Assembly (NCBI GenBank): GCA_015660855.1
Contig: JACSDG010000001.1
Coordinates: 1 to 64,000 of the forward strand
Reading direction: 5' to 3'
Length of the DNA: 64,000 nucleotides
Source of the DNA: Magnetococcales bacterium
GTDB lineage: Bacteria > Pseudomonadota > Magnetococcia > Magnetococcales > UBA8363
The notes under the pieces: generated by a model
What the model was told of the DNA's origin: nothing
Seen by the model: the letters and a program-made list of their open reading frames with translations, nothing else
Databases searched by the model: none
Shown here: one piece after another, positions 1-8,216 of the stretch
How the letters are laid out: the number at the start of each line of letters is the position of its first letter
Numbering within the stretch: position 1 is the first letter of the stretch
Position numbers and translations under genes: made by a program

Positions 1-136
1 TGCGGGGGTCCGGGGGGAGGTTCTCCCCCCGGCGGAGGTTTGGAGGCGGAGCCTCCAAGGTTTTTCTTTTGACTTTGATTTTGACTTTCCTGCCCCCCAA
101 GGGGGGTCAGGGGCGCAGCCCCAAGATTTTGATTTT
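1..136 (+). repeat. Modular palindromic repeat, copy A
   Basis: This is a chain of short GC-rich hairpins: CCGGGGGG/CCCCCCGG (about 10-32), TGGAGGC/GCCTCCA (about 41-57), a stretch of TTTGAC/TTTGAT hexamers (about 67-88), CCCCCC-AA-GGGGGG (about 93-106) and GGGGC-GCA-GCCCC (about 110-122). The same order recurs at 192-391 (inverted), 13422-13594 and 15586-15690 (inverted, truncated). The left edge is cut by the window. No protein is convincingly encoded. It behaves like a dispersed non-coding repeat; whether it is mobile is unknown. Confidence 0.75.
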
Positions 137-191
137 CTTACACCTGATTCTTTATTTTGTCTCAGCATCTTGATAATAAGGACATTATACC

Positions 192-391
192 CGTCGGGCA
201 AAAGAATCAAAATCAAAACCCTGGGGCTGCGCCCCTAGACCCCCCTTGGGGGGAAGTAAAATCAAAGTCAAAATCAAAGTCAAAGTCAAAATCAAAATCA
301 AAGTCAAAGTCAAAGTCAAAAGAAAAACCTTGGAGGCTCTGCCTCCAAACCTCCGCCGGGGGGGATGATCCCCCCCGGACCCCCGCAATAG
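192..391 (-). repeat. Modular palindromic repeat, copy B (inverted)
   Basis: This is the reverse complement of copy A's module order: GGGGC/GCCCC and CCCCCC/GGGGGG hairpins near 220-255, the expanded hexamer array at 262-321, the GGAGGC/GCCTCC stem at about 331-346, and the large CCGGGGGG palindrome at about 355-380, ending GCAATAG. It lies tail to tail with copy A across about 55 bp. Open frames here give only lysine-serine or aspartate-phenylalanine runs from the hexamers and are not taken as genes. Confidence 0.75.
262..321. repeat. Hexanucleotide array, ten TCAAAR units
   Basis: Ten consecutive hexamers TCAAAA or TCAAAG run without interruption inside repeat copy B. Other copies of the family carry only about two to four of these units, often imperfect, at the same module position. 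The array is therefore a length-variable microsatellite typical of slipped-strand change. It overlaps no recognised gene or promoter. Confidence 0.9.
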
Positions 392-409
392 TTGCGTGTT
401 CGGTATCCG

Positions 410-1978
410 TCATTCTTCCGAGAGGGGGAGTGACGGGCTTAGTTTTTTCTCGATCTGATATAATTTAATTTTGTTGTGGAGCGACTGCCTGGTGATGTCC
501 AGGAGGGTGGCTGCCTGGATTTTATTGCCTTTTGTTTTTTTGAGTGCTCTAAGGATGAGCTTGATTTCGGTCCGTTTGCGGTGTTCGGGGAGGGAGAGGG
601 TGTCGGGTTCAGGGTCATCATGAGGATGGACGGAGTTTGACCGCAGGGAGCAATGTTGTGCGCAGATGGTATCGCCGTCGGGGGTGAGGGCGACTAGGCG
701 TTCGACTTCGTGCTGCAACTGGCGGACGTTGCCAGGCCAGGGGAAATTTTCAAACAGTTCCATGACCTCGCTGGAAAAGCCGAGGATATGTTTATTGAAG
801 CGGGCATTGATTTCGTCGAGGAACATGAGTGCCAGAGGGACGATGTCTTCGCGGCGTTGGTTAAGGGGTGGAATGGTAATATCGACGGAGAACAGTCTGA
901 AGAAAAGGTCTTCTCTGAATTTGCCTTTGCTGACTTCTTCGCGCAGATCCCGGGAGGAAGCACTGATGATGCGGAATTGGTAGCGGTGAATTTTTTGTCC
1001 ACCGAGACGGGTTCCTTCACTTTCCTGGATGGCGCGGAGAAACTTAGGCTGAATGGAGAGGGGCATGTCGGAGATTTCGTCGAGAAAAAGCGTTCCCCCG
1101 GAGGCTTCTTCAAAGCGACCCATGCGTGAGGAGACCGCTCCGGTGAAGGCACCTTTTTCAAAGCCGAAGAATTCGCTTTCCATCAAGGTTTCGGGGATGG
1201 AGGAGCAGTTGACGGCGACAAAAGGTCGGTTGCGACGGTCTTCGGCAGATTCGTGGATGAGGCGGGCGATGACCTCTTTGCCGGTGCCACTGGCACCGGT
1301 GATGAAAACGTTGACAGGGAGAGGTCCGACTTTGCTGGCAATATCAAGAACCTGTCGCATGGGGTAGGAGGAGGCGATGAAGCGGTGCTTTCCCTTCAAT
1401 ATTTCGCCGGTACGGGTGATCTCTTCGTGTACGCCACGGGATATGCGGACGATTTCGTCACTGACGCGGTTATTTTCGATGGAGAGTGCCAGAAATTTGA
1501 CGATTCGCGTTAGCAAGGCCGCGTCGGCTTCGTCGAAGTCGAAAGGGTCGATTTTGTTAAGAATCTCGACGGCACCCAGGGTGTAGTTTCCGACGATGCT
1601 GATGATGGGGACGCAGAGTATATTGCGGGTGATGAAGTCGGTTTTTTTATCGACTTCCTGATGGAACCCTTCGCTTTTATCCAAGCGGCCCTGGATGACG
1701 GTTTTGCCGGTGGTGATGGCTTTCCCGACGATGGAACCATTTTTTGGGGCGATGATTTCTTTTTCCTTGAGGCCGGTACCAAACTTAAGCCAGATATCGT
1801 CGGATTCGGCATCGGTGAGAAAAACCGAGCAACGTTCCGCCTTGAACAGTTGCGGGAAAATTTCGACAAAAAACTGCATGAGGTCTTCGTAATCGCGGGA
1901 GGCCCAGGCGCGATTGATGCGGTCGAGGAGCGACTTTAAATTGACGAGCCTCTGGTGTATGTCACCGGGCTTGGTCAT
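410..1978 (-). CDS. Sigma-54-dependent activator, GAF-AAA+-Fis
   Basis: This 522-residue enhancer-binding protein activates sigma-54 RNA polymerase by ATP hydrolysis. An N-terminal GAF domain (about residues 25-165) is the likely signal input. The central AAA+ domain (about 195-430) has the Walker A motif GASGTGKE, the sigma-54-contacting GAFTGA loop, Walker B GGTLFLDE and the arginine-bearing FREDLFFRL segment. The C-terminus is a Fis-type helix-turn-helix (about 470-510). There is no receiver domain, so it is probably not a classical two-component regulator. It is transcribed divergently from the small exported gene at 2309, which has a sigma-54 promoter, so that gene is the most likely local target. 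The effector bound by GAF is unknown. Confidence 0.93.
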   Translation of the reverse strand: MTKPGDIHQRLVNLKSLLDRINRAWASRDYEDLMQFFVEIFPQLFKAERCSVFLTDAESDDIWLKFGTGLKEKEIIAPKNGSIVGKAITTGKTVIQGRLDKSEGFHQEVDKKTDFITRNILCVPIISIVGNYTLGAVEILNKIDPFDFDEADAALLTRIVKFLALSIENNRVSDEIVRISRGVHEEITRTGEILKGKHRFIASSYPMRQVLDIASKVGPLPVNVFITGASGTGKEVIARLIHESAEDRRNRPFVAVNCSSIPETLMESEFFGFEKGAFTGAVSSRMGRFEEASGGTLFLDEISDMPLSIQPKFLRAIQESEGTRLGGQKIHRYQFRIISASSRDLREEVSKGKFREDLFFRLFSVDITIPPLNQRREDIVPLALMFLDEINARFNKHILGFSSEVMELFENFPWPGNVRQLQHEVERLVALTPDGDTICAQHCSLRSNSVHPHDDPEPDTLSLPEHRKRTEIKLILRALKKTKGNKIQAATLLDITRQSLHNKIKLYQIEKKLSPSLPLSEE

Positions 1979-2245
1979 AGGGGTGTCCCATGGGTGTCAA
2001 TGGAATGGACGGCACTGCCAGCTTAACATTCGGTAATGTGCCAGTAAATATACTGTACTCAACTGTTCGTAACAATGAGGAAAAATATTTAGACTTTTTT
2101 TTGCCCATTTTACATCAGGAAATGGGGTTGGCCATAAGATTTTTTGATTTTCATTTTTTCCATTGATGTGTAATGATATGAATAAATTGAAATATTTTAA
2201 ATGGTTGCGGGGAGGAGGGGTGGGCTTGATGACGGATTAAAAAAA

Positions 2246-2260
2246 TGGCCTGAAAGTTGC
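2246..2260 (+). promoter_or_regulatory. Sigma-54 (-24/-12) promoter
   Basis: The sequence TGGCCTGAAAGTTGC has the invariant GG and GC pairs separated by exactly 10 bp. It matches the sigma-54 consensus TGGCACG-N4-TTGC at all but two positions. Transcription would start near 2272, giving a short leader before the ATG at 2309. A sigma-54 activator gene lies on the opposite strand about 270 bp upstream, as expected for a local regulator and target pair. The rest of the 1979-2308 intergenic region is AT-rich, with no other clear signal. Confidence 0.75.
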
Positions 2261-2308
2261 CCTTGGTGGTCTGGTCATTGAATGCGAGTTTAACCAGGAG
2301 GACCGGAC

Positions 2309-2575
2309 ATGTTAGGCAATGGCAGGGCGGGATGGTTTCGTGGTGGCGTAGGTTTTTTGGTGATGAGTGGCATGTTGGGGACGGCAACCCCGGCGATGGC
2401 GGCACCGCAGGATGCGGCGATCGTTTTGGTGGGGCTTATATTGGGTGGTGCCCGGGATCTGGGCGGGCATAAGATGGCGGTACGGACGGTTTCGTCGGGC
2501 AAGGTGTTGAAGCAACCGGTGGGCACGGTATTGGCACCGGGTAGCGTCGCAGTTCCCTCCAAGGGTTACCCTTAA
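2309..2575 (+). CDS. Small exported protein under sigma-54 control
   Basis: The 88-residue product matches no family I recognise. Residues 1-31 form a Sec signal peptide (arginines, then GVGFLVMSGMLG, then an ATPAMA-A cleavage site). The mature part is about 57 residues, with a short hydrophobic segment (AAIVLVGLILGGA) followed by a glycine-, valine- and proline-rich tail ending in GYP. The start is supported by the ribosome-binding site CCAGGAGG just upstream. The sigma-54 promoter at 2246-2260 precedes it. It could be a small periplasmic or cell-surface protein; the function is unknown. Confidence 0.65.
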   Translation: MLGNGRAGWFRGGVGFLVMSGMLGTATPAMAAPQDAAIVLVGLILGGARDLGGHKMAVRTVSSGKVLKQPVGTVLAPGSVAVPSKGYP

Positions 2576-2604
2576 TAGTAGTTCTTCGCAGTTGCAGGGT
2601 CAGG

Positions 2605-2943
2605 TCAACCGGCAGCGATTTTAGTTTGAGTGATTTTGCGGTTACGCACCCCTGCTGGGGGTGTCGTCAACCGTGACATTTGCTGGAAGACCATAACGAC
2701 TTCATTTTCGGGCAGTCCCAGAGCTTCAGCGATAGCGAAAGGATCGGCACCGTCGAGGGCCAGCTCGATGATGCGCGTTCGCATTGAATGAGCGACGGGC
2801 TGGGATCGGTAGTTCAGCAGAAAAATGGTCCTTTCGCAGCGTGGATCCTGGCAACTGTAGCGTTGCTCGCCGTTGGGCTGTTTGCCATATTTGACCACAT
2901 TGAGTCCATTGCAGTCGGGACAGCGTACTTGTGCCAGGGCCAT
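2605..2943 (-). CDS. IS1 InsA-like zinc-finger protein (orphan)
   Basis: The 112-residue protein opens with RCPDC, followed by a YGK-QRYSCQDPRC segment, the paired-cysteine zinc finger of IS1 InsA. An alpha-helical part with a helix-turn-helix pattern follows (about residues 60-95, FAIAEALGLPENEVV). InsA normally precedes InsB, the DDE catalytic half of IS1, but no InsB frame lies downstream (3' of 2605 is the small exported gene). It is either a decayed IS1 remnant or a stand-alone DNA-binding protein derived from InsA. The 250 bp between it and the SPOR gene hold no convincing gene. Confidence 0.7.
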   Translation of the reverse strand: MALAQVRCPDCNGLNVVKYGKQPNGEQRYSCQDPRCERTIFLLNYRSQPVAHSMRTRIIELALDGADPFAIAEALGLPENEVVMVFQQMSRLTTPPAGVRNRKITQTKIAAG

Positions 2944-3196
2944 GGGGGTTTCCTTGATCTGTGAAGGGTCTGTCTTTAAGACGGATGCTTTAGCCTTCTA
3001 TCTTCAAGGCTTGTGCCAATTTTTTTTCGCCATATTCTTGTTGATAATGTTCGTTTTTTTATAGTTTTCAATTTTTTCGGTAGGCCTTAGAACGGAAAAA
3101 ATTGCCGGGAGGGAGGGGGTAATTACTTCCGATGGCTCAGGGGGGGGGGCGTTTTCTGCCGGGGGGATTATTTCCTCCGGTTGGCAAGGGACAGGA

Positions 3197-5824
3197 TCAA
3201 TCAAAGGAAGTTTCCATGGTTAAAAGCACTTGGTTTTTGCGGTAACTTGTGCCGGCCTGGTTTGAATTTTTTTGCGTCATTTCATATTTGCTGGAAAGTG
3301 AAATGTTGTCGCGAATTTTATAACTGACGCCAATGGATGGCTTCCAAAGCTGGTCCCTCCGGGATTCATTCTCGCCGACGTAACGCGTAAAGGTCCAGTG
3401 GGTCCCAAGATCCGAAGAAACGCTTTCCGTCCAGTCATGCTTCCAAGTCAACGAAAGCTTTCTTTCCACGTTCAAATCGGCTGTCCCCCCGCTGGATTCC
3501 GCAGTGTCCAATCCCGTTGACAGGGTCAGCTTGGAATATTCCAGAGGGCGCCATGTTAACTCTCCATCCCATCCCAAACTGGAAAAATCACTATTAGAAT
3601 CTGTATTGTCAAACCGCTTCTCCCTGGTTCCAACCTTGACCTTGGTGCTAAAGACATCACCGGGATCCCACTGCGCGCCTATATAATAAAACAGATTAAA
3701 ACTGTTCTGTGCGGTGCGGATGGCGTAATCAAAATTTGTGTATTCCAGGCCAGAAAGCCAATGGGTCATCTCGCTGTAATTGTAGGTTAGCTCCAGTTGG
3801 TTGCCAACCTCTGTCTTTTCAAGATTTCCGGTGATGTCATGGTTGTTGGTATAGATGGTATTCTCCCAACGGCTGGTAATTCTGGAGCTGATGATGGACT
3901 CTGGGTTGCCCAAGGTGAAAGATCCCTCGGTTTTTGGTTTTTGCCATAAATTGGGGGTCTGCGTGCCGGGCAATTGATCATCGGACCCACGATCATCATG
4001 TCCTGTCTGGTAAGACGCCTTGATGTCCATCCCCAGCCTTTCATTTAGGGCCATTTTCAGGCTGGTCTTAAGAGATCCATCTGAAAAATTATCTGCGGAT
4101 GAGCCTGGATAATAGCCAAAATCTCCATTATAGCTTGTCTCCAGATTGGATGACCCCCACTCGGTGCTCCAGGAAATACCTGGTTTCAGTCGCAAAGTTT
4201 CTTTCGATTGGGCGTCGTTTTCGGTATTGAAATAATTGTCGTTGTATCCCATCTCCGTATTCAGGGTAAGACGCACGCCAGAGGATTCCAAAGGATTGGT
4301 ACCGCCTGTCGAAGAATCGCTGGTCCCCGAAGAACGGGGCGCAGAAATATCCTTGATTTCGGACGGCTTGTCGATAATTTTCTCCGCTTTGTTTTCGGAG
4401 ATTGGGGAATCCGTTAAAACAGAACTTTTTTCTTCCGGTGGGGAAGGGGGTTGGGAATGGGACGCATCTCCAATGGCGAGGGATGGCGGTGTCTGTTCCT
4501 GGATGGTTTTTTCCTCGGGAAGACGGGTAGCGTCGGCACCCAAGGGTTGGTAAAGAGGGAACTCGGTTTCGCGGATGAGGGTGTGGATCCCGTTTTGTGG
4601 ATCGCGTTCCATATAGGCTGTTCGCAATTGTTCCGCTTGTTGCCTGTCGGTAAACTTTCCGATGTTGACGGTATACATTGCGGAATGAAGTTTTCCAGGA
4701 ACAAGGAGCAGATAGGGTTTGTATCCTTTGCTTTCCAACTCTGTCAGGGCGTTATGGGTGTTTTCGATGGCGCGAAATGATAAAACCTGCACCGAAAAAA
4801 ACGATACAGGGGATTCTGGGTTTGGTGACAGACGGGGGTTGTCTGGGGTGGTTGGTCCGTCCGAAACAGGTTGGTCGGTCGTCCCAGCGTTTTTTACAGG
4901 ACCCTCTTCTGGGGGAGGGTTTGCGGTTTCAAGAGGCGTTTCGTTGTCTTGCGCGGGTTTCTCCGCGAAAAAATGGGGGGATTGGGTCTCGATAGGTTGA
5001 AAAAGAGTGACTTCAGTTTGGCGTATCTGTGTGTTGCGGGCATTTGGCCCGTCTTGTTGCATTATGGTCGCTTGCAGTTGTTCCGCGCTCTGTCTGTCGG
5101 CAAAATTTCCTACGTTGACAGTGTACATCGCGGCATGGCGTTTCCCAGGAATCAAGAGCAGGTAGGCCGGGTGCCCCTTGTTTGCGGTAGACAGCAGTGC
5201 ATTTCTGGCGTTTTCAATGTTAGGGGAGGAAAAAACCTGCACGGAATAAATAGTTTCGGATGGGGTTGGCTCGGTAGGGCTGGACCCGGATTTTTCAACC
5301 GGTTCCGTGAGAGTGTAATCCAATTGCAAGGGACCCATATCGGTTTTTTCATGGGTCGTTGCAGCAGGGGGGAGACCAGGGACCTTTTCCATCGTTTCCC
5401 CCATGGTGGAAACAAGGGTGCCATGATCGTGGATGGGGCGGAAAAGAGGGGCCTCGGTTTCGCGTATTCGGGCGTTGCCGGTCTTCTCCGGATCGCGTTC
5501 CATGAGCACGGCCCGAAATCGTTCCGCCCGTATTTTGTCGCTGAACCTGCCTATGTTGACGGTGTAGGTGCTCAGGCGGCGTTTTCCTGGGACAAAAAGC
5601 ACATAGGGCTTGTATCCCTTCTTTTCCAGGGTTCGCAATTCTTCAAGGGCAAAATCAAGGTTGATAAAGGTTGAAACCTGTACAGAAAAATAGGAGGGGA
5701 TGGGGGTTGCGGAGACTGGCAAGGATGAAAGAATGCAGGTAAAAAGGACCACAACTGCCGTAAATGCCAAACATTTCCGGAAGGACCACATTTTTTTCAG
5801 ATGTGGGTGGGTAATCCTGTTCAT
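3197..5824 (-). CDS. Three SPOR domains fused to outer-membrane beta-barrel
   Basis: The product is 875 residues. A signal peptide (about 1-40, ending PVSA) leads into three SPOR domains at about 44-120, 191-265 and 341-415. Each has the SVQV opening and a YTVN-G-F core, and they are separated by proline- and glutamate-rich linkers. A long low-complexity linker follows. From about residue 530 to the end comes a run of alternating aromatic and hydrophobic strands, starting near LNTEMGYNDNYF and ending ETSFD, with a terminal phenylalanine close to the end. This looks like an outer-membrane beta-barrel of the kind found beside exopolysaccharide genes. SPOR domains bind peptidoglycan strands lacking stem peptides, so the protein probably links septal or denuded wall to the outer membrane. 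I know of no standard family with this architecture. Polysaccharide genes follow at 6149-13411. Confidence 0.8.
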   Translation of the reverse strand: MNRITHPHLKKMWSFRKCLAFTAVVVLFTCILSSLPVSATPIPSYFSVQVSTFINLDFALEELRTLEKKGYKPYVLFVPGKRRLSTYTVNIGRFSDKIRAERFRAVLMERDPEKTGNARIRETEAPLFRPIHDHGTLVSTMGETMEKVPGLPPAATTHEKTDMGPLQLDYTLTEPVEKSGSSPTEPTPSETIYSVQVFSSPNIENARNALLSTANKGHPAYLLLIPGKRHAAMYTVNVGNFADRQSAEQLQATIMQQDGPNARNTQIRQTEVTLFQPIETQSPHFFAEKPAQDNETPLETANPPPEEGPVKNAGTTDQPVSDGPTTPDNPRLSPNPESPVSFFSVQVLSFRAIENTHNALTELESKGYKPYLLLVPGKLHSAMYTVNIGKFTDRQQAEQLRTAYMERDPQNGIHTLIRETEFPLYQPLGADATRLPEEKTIQEQTPPSLAIGDASHSQPPSPPEEKSSVLTDSPISENKAEKIIDKPSEIKDISAPRSSGTSDSSTGGTNPLESSGVRLTLNTEMGYNDNYFNTENDAQSKETLRLKPGISWSTEWGSSNLETSYNGDFGYYPGSSADNFSDGSLKTSLKMALNERLGMDIKASYQTGHDDRGSDDQLPGTQTPNLWQKPKTEGSFTLGNPESIISSRITSRWENTIYTNNHDITGNLEKTEVGNQLELTYNYSEMTHWLSGLEYTNFDYAIRTAQNSFNLFYYIGAQWDPGDVFSTKVKVGTREKRFDNTDSNSDFSSLGWDGELTWRPLEYSKLTLSTGLDTAESSGGTADLNVERKLSLTWKHDWTESVSSDLGTHWTFTRYVGENESRRDQLWKPSIGVSYKIRDNISLSSKYEMTQKNSNQAGTSYRKNQVLLTMETSFD

Positions 5825-6148
5825 ACCGATTCAGGGCAAGGTATTCTTCGGATCGGAAGGGAGCGAAAATGGAACAAAGCCGTTTTGGACCTGATGCGCA
5901 TGTCCTGCTTTTCCCCCATTTTTCGTAATTTTTTACGGTAGTTCCACCCCCGGATGGACGCTATTGTGGGGCTATACGCAAAAAGCATGCTAAACAATCA
6001 GGTCGCAGGCTATTCCAACCCATTTTCTTTAAAGGATATTTTTTCATATGTCAGGCCGAGAAAATTACCATGATTGTTAATGATAAATTTACGAAATTAT
6101 CCTGCATGAGGATGAATCTGAAGATTTACTATAATATTGGATATTTAG
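5825..6148. other. Intergenic region, divergent promoters expected
   Basis: This 324-bp spacer separates the divergent SPOR-barrel and carbamoyltransferase genes. It is AT-rich toward the right end. I checked it for a GG-N10-GC sigma-54 pattern on both strands and saw none. No RNA gene or open frame with a ribosome-binding site is visible. Confidence 0.5.
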
Positions 6149-7927
6149 ATGCGGGTCATTCTCGGAATTAACGCCTATCATGCCGACGCAGCCGCTGCCC
6201 TCCTGATCGATGGGCGTCTCGTCGTCGCGGTGGAGGAGGAAAGATTTCGTCGTATCAAACATTGGGCCGGATTTCCCTCCCATGCCATACGCTGTTGCCT
6301 GGAAGCTACAGGCATTCCCCTTGAAAGGGTGGATGTCGTCGCCATTAACACCGATCCGCGTGCCAATATGGGGGCGAAAATTATGTTTGCCCTTAAATCT
6401 GTCACCCATCCGGGGTTTCTCCGCCATCGCCTTCAAAGCGCACGCAAACGTTTTTCCATTCGCGACGAACTCCATCCGCTGTGTTCACCTGGATTTCGTT
6501 TTTTCGGAGACATCGTCCGTATCGAGCACCACCAGGCTCATCTTGCTTCCGCTTTTCTCGCTTCTCCTTTCGACCGGGCGGTGACACTTTCCATCGATGG
6601 TTTTGGCGATTTTCGTTCCAGTGCGTGGGGAATGGGGGTGGACAAACGCTTCAGTCTCGACGGTGGCATCAATTTTCCCCATTCACTGGGCTTGTTTTAT
6701 CAGGCGTTAACCCAATATTTGGGGTTTTTAAATTATGGCGATGAATACAAAGTGATGGGATTGGCTCCTTATGGTGCTCTGAAGTACATGGATGAAATGG
6801 AAAAAATGGTGCGCTTGGGAGATCGTGGTTGTTTTAGTCTGGATCTTGATTATTTTATGCATCATAAACATCAGTCGGTTTCTCATTGGGAGGGGGGACT
6901 CCCCGAACTGGCTCCCCTGTTTAATAAAGAAAACATGACCAGACTTTTAGGAAAACCGCGTTTTCCTGGGGAACCTTTGTTGCAGCGCCACAAGGATATT
7001 GCCCATTCGGTGCAGGCGATGTATGAAAAAGCACTTTTTCATCTTCTTGGTTATCTCCATGAAATCTATAATGAAAAATCACTGACTTTGGCTGGAGGGT
7101 GTGCCATGAATTCGGTTGCCAATGGCAAGATTTTGGCCAACACCCCGTTTAAGCATCTCTATGTCCAGGCCGCTGCCGGAGACGCCGGGGGGGCGGTGGG
7201 GGCGGCCATGATGGTCTGGATGCGGCAGCAAACTGGGCCGACCTTGGAGTTGACCATGCGGCATGCTTATTGGGGCCCCGCTTTTTCCAACGAAAAAATT
7301 GGAGAATGGATTCATCAGCAAAGTGACGATCTGGAAAAATCGGGCTGTCTTGTGCTCCGAATGGAAAATGATGCCGCCGTCATCGATTGGACAGTGGAAC
7401 AGATTCAGGGGGGAAAAGTGGTCGGATGGTTTCAGGGGGCCATGGAATGGGGCCCGAGGGCTTTGGGAAACCGTTCCATACTGGGCGATCCTCGCCGGGC
7501 CGACATGCGCGAAATACTCAACTCCAAGATTAAACGGCGCGAATCCTTCCGTCCTTTCGCCTCTTCCATTCTGCGTGCGAGGGTTGGTGAATGGTTCGAT
7601 GCGGATGTCGATTGCCCATTTATGACGCAGGTCTTTCCAGTCCGGCAAGAAAAACGAACCCTGATTCCTGCAGTTACCCATGTCGATGGTTCTGGCCGTC
7701 TGCAAACGGTAACCGAGGAACAAAATCCTTTATTCTTTAGACTTATCGAACACTTCTACCATAGAACAGGGGTGCCTCTGTTGTTAAATACTTCGTTTAA
7801 TGAAAACGAACCGGTGGTGTGTCATCCCCGGGAGGCTTTGGCGTGTTTTCTGCGCACCGAGATGGATTGCCTGATTGCCGGGCATTGGATTGTTTATCGT
7901 GGTGCTTATGTTTTCCAAAAAAAATAA
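6149..7927 (+). CDS. NodU/CmcH-family carbamoyltransferase
   Basis: The 592-residue enzyme transfers a carbamoyl group from carbamoyl phosphate, via carbamoyl-adenylate, to a hydroxyl, usually of a sugar. The N-terminal Kae1-like half begins ILGINAYHADAAAALL and contains the metal-binding EHHQAHLASAF segment and a LAGGCAMNSVANG loop. The C-terminal YrdC-like half contains the conserved stretch MEWGPRALGNRSILGDPR and the FRPFASSI motif. Length and order are standard for the family. The neighbours are polysaccharide synthesis and export genes, so the likely role is O-carbamoylation of a surface glycan. The start ATG has no strong ribosome-binding site. Confidence 0.9.
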   Translation: MRVILGINAYHADAAAALLIDGRLVVAVEEERFRRIKHWAGFPSHAIRCCLEATGIPLERVDVVAINTDPRANMGAKIMFALKSVTHPGFLRHRLQSARKRFSIRDELHPLCSPGFRFFGDIVRIEHHQAHLASAFLASPFDRAVTLSIDGFGDFRSSAWGMGVDKRFSLDGGINFPHSLGLFYQALTQYLGFLNYGDEYKVMGLAPYGALKYMDEMEKMVRLGDRGCFSLDLDYFMHHKHQSVSHWEGGLPELAPLFNKENMTRLLGKPRFPGEPLLQRHKDIAHSVQAMYEKALFHLLGYLHEIYNEKSLTLAGGCAMNSVANGKILANTPFKHLYVQAAAGDAGGAVGAAMMVWMRQQTGPTLELTMRHAYWGPAFSNEKIGEWIHQQSDDLEKSGCLVLRMENDAAVIDWTVEQIQGGKVVGWFQGAMEWGPRALGNRSILGDPRRADMREILNSKIKRRESFRPFASSILRARVGEWFDADVDCPFMTQVFPVRQEKRTLIPAVTHVDGSGRLQTVTEEQNPLFFRLIEHFYHRTGVPLLLNTSFNENEPVVCHPREALACFLRTEMDCLIAGHWIVYRGAYVFQKK

Positions 7928-7959
7928 TTTTTAGTTTTTTTAATAATTCGGTTTTAATT

Positions 7960-8004
7960 ATTGCGGGGGTCCGGGGGGAGGTTCTCCCCCCGGACCCCCG
8001 CAAT
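7960..8004. repeat. Perfect 20-bp palindrome (repeat-family hairpin)
   Basis: Two perfectly complementary 20-bp arms (7960-7979 and 7985-8004) enclose the 5-nt loop GGTTC. The arm is the same ATTGCGGGGGTCC-type sequence that begins the larger modular repeats. Here the hairpin stands alone, 32 bp after the carbamoyltransferase stop codon, so it may also terminate or stabilise that transcript. Confidence 0.85.
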
Positions 8005-8096
8005 ACTTTTAAAGAAAAAAAAGGGGGGGGGACTGAACGGTTACCTTGCAAAGTGTGTATAATTTTTTTTTGCCAGACAGCTTCTCATTCAATTCC

Positions 8097-8158
8097 GCCA
8101 CCACCTGACGGCCCCCCTTCGGCGGTCAGGCGGACGGAGTAGGTGCGACGGGTGGTGG
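8097..8158. other. Nested inverted repeat upstream of antitoxin gene
   Basis: An outer pair CCACCACC (8098-8105) and GGTGGTGG (8151-8158) encloses an inner pair CCTGAC (8104-8109) and GTCAGG (8125-8130). The structure ends about 60 bp before the phd-type start codon. It could be an extragenic palindrome or part of the antitoxin operator; the sequence does not decide. Confidence 0.45.
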
Positions 8159-8216
8159 ACATGGTTGATAAACCAAAATAGAGTCTTTATTCTGGTCCAA
8201 GAAAAGGAGACATGAC

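Noticed and set aside
157-468. 103-residue open frame with a long lysine-serine run
   Set aside because: It is translation of the TCAAAR hexamers and GC hairpins; no ribosome-binding site and the same peptide pieces occur in every copy of the repeat.
3004-3204. 66-residue proline-rich minus-strand frame after the SPOR gene
   Set aside because: Starts with TTG inside the upstream stop codon region, no ribosome-binding site and low-complexity content.
4871-5674. 267-residue plus-strand open frame
   Set aside because: Antisense to the SPOR-domain region of the barrel gene; its internal repeats just mirror the SPOR repeats.
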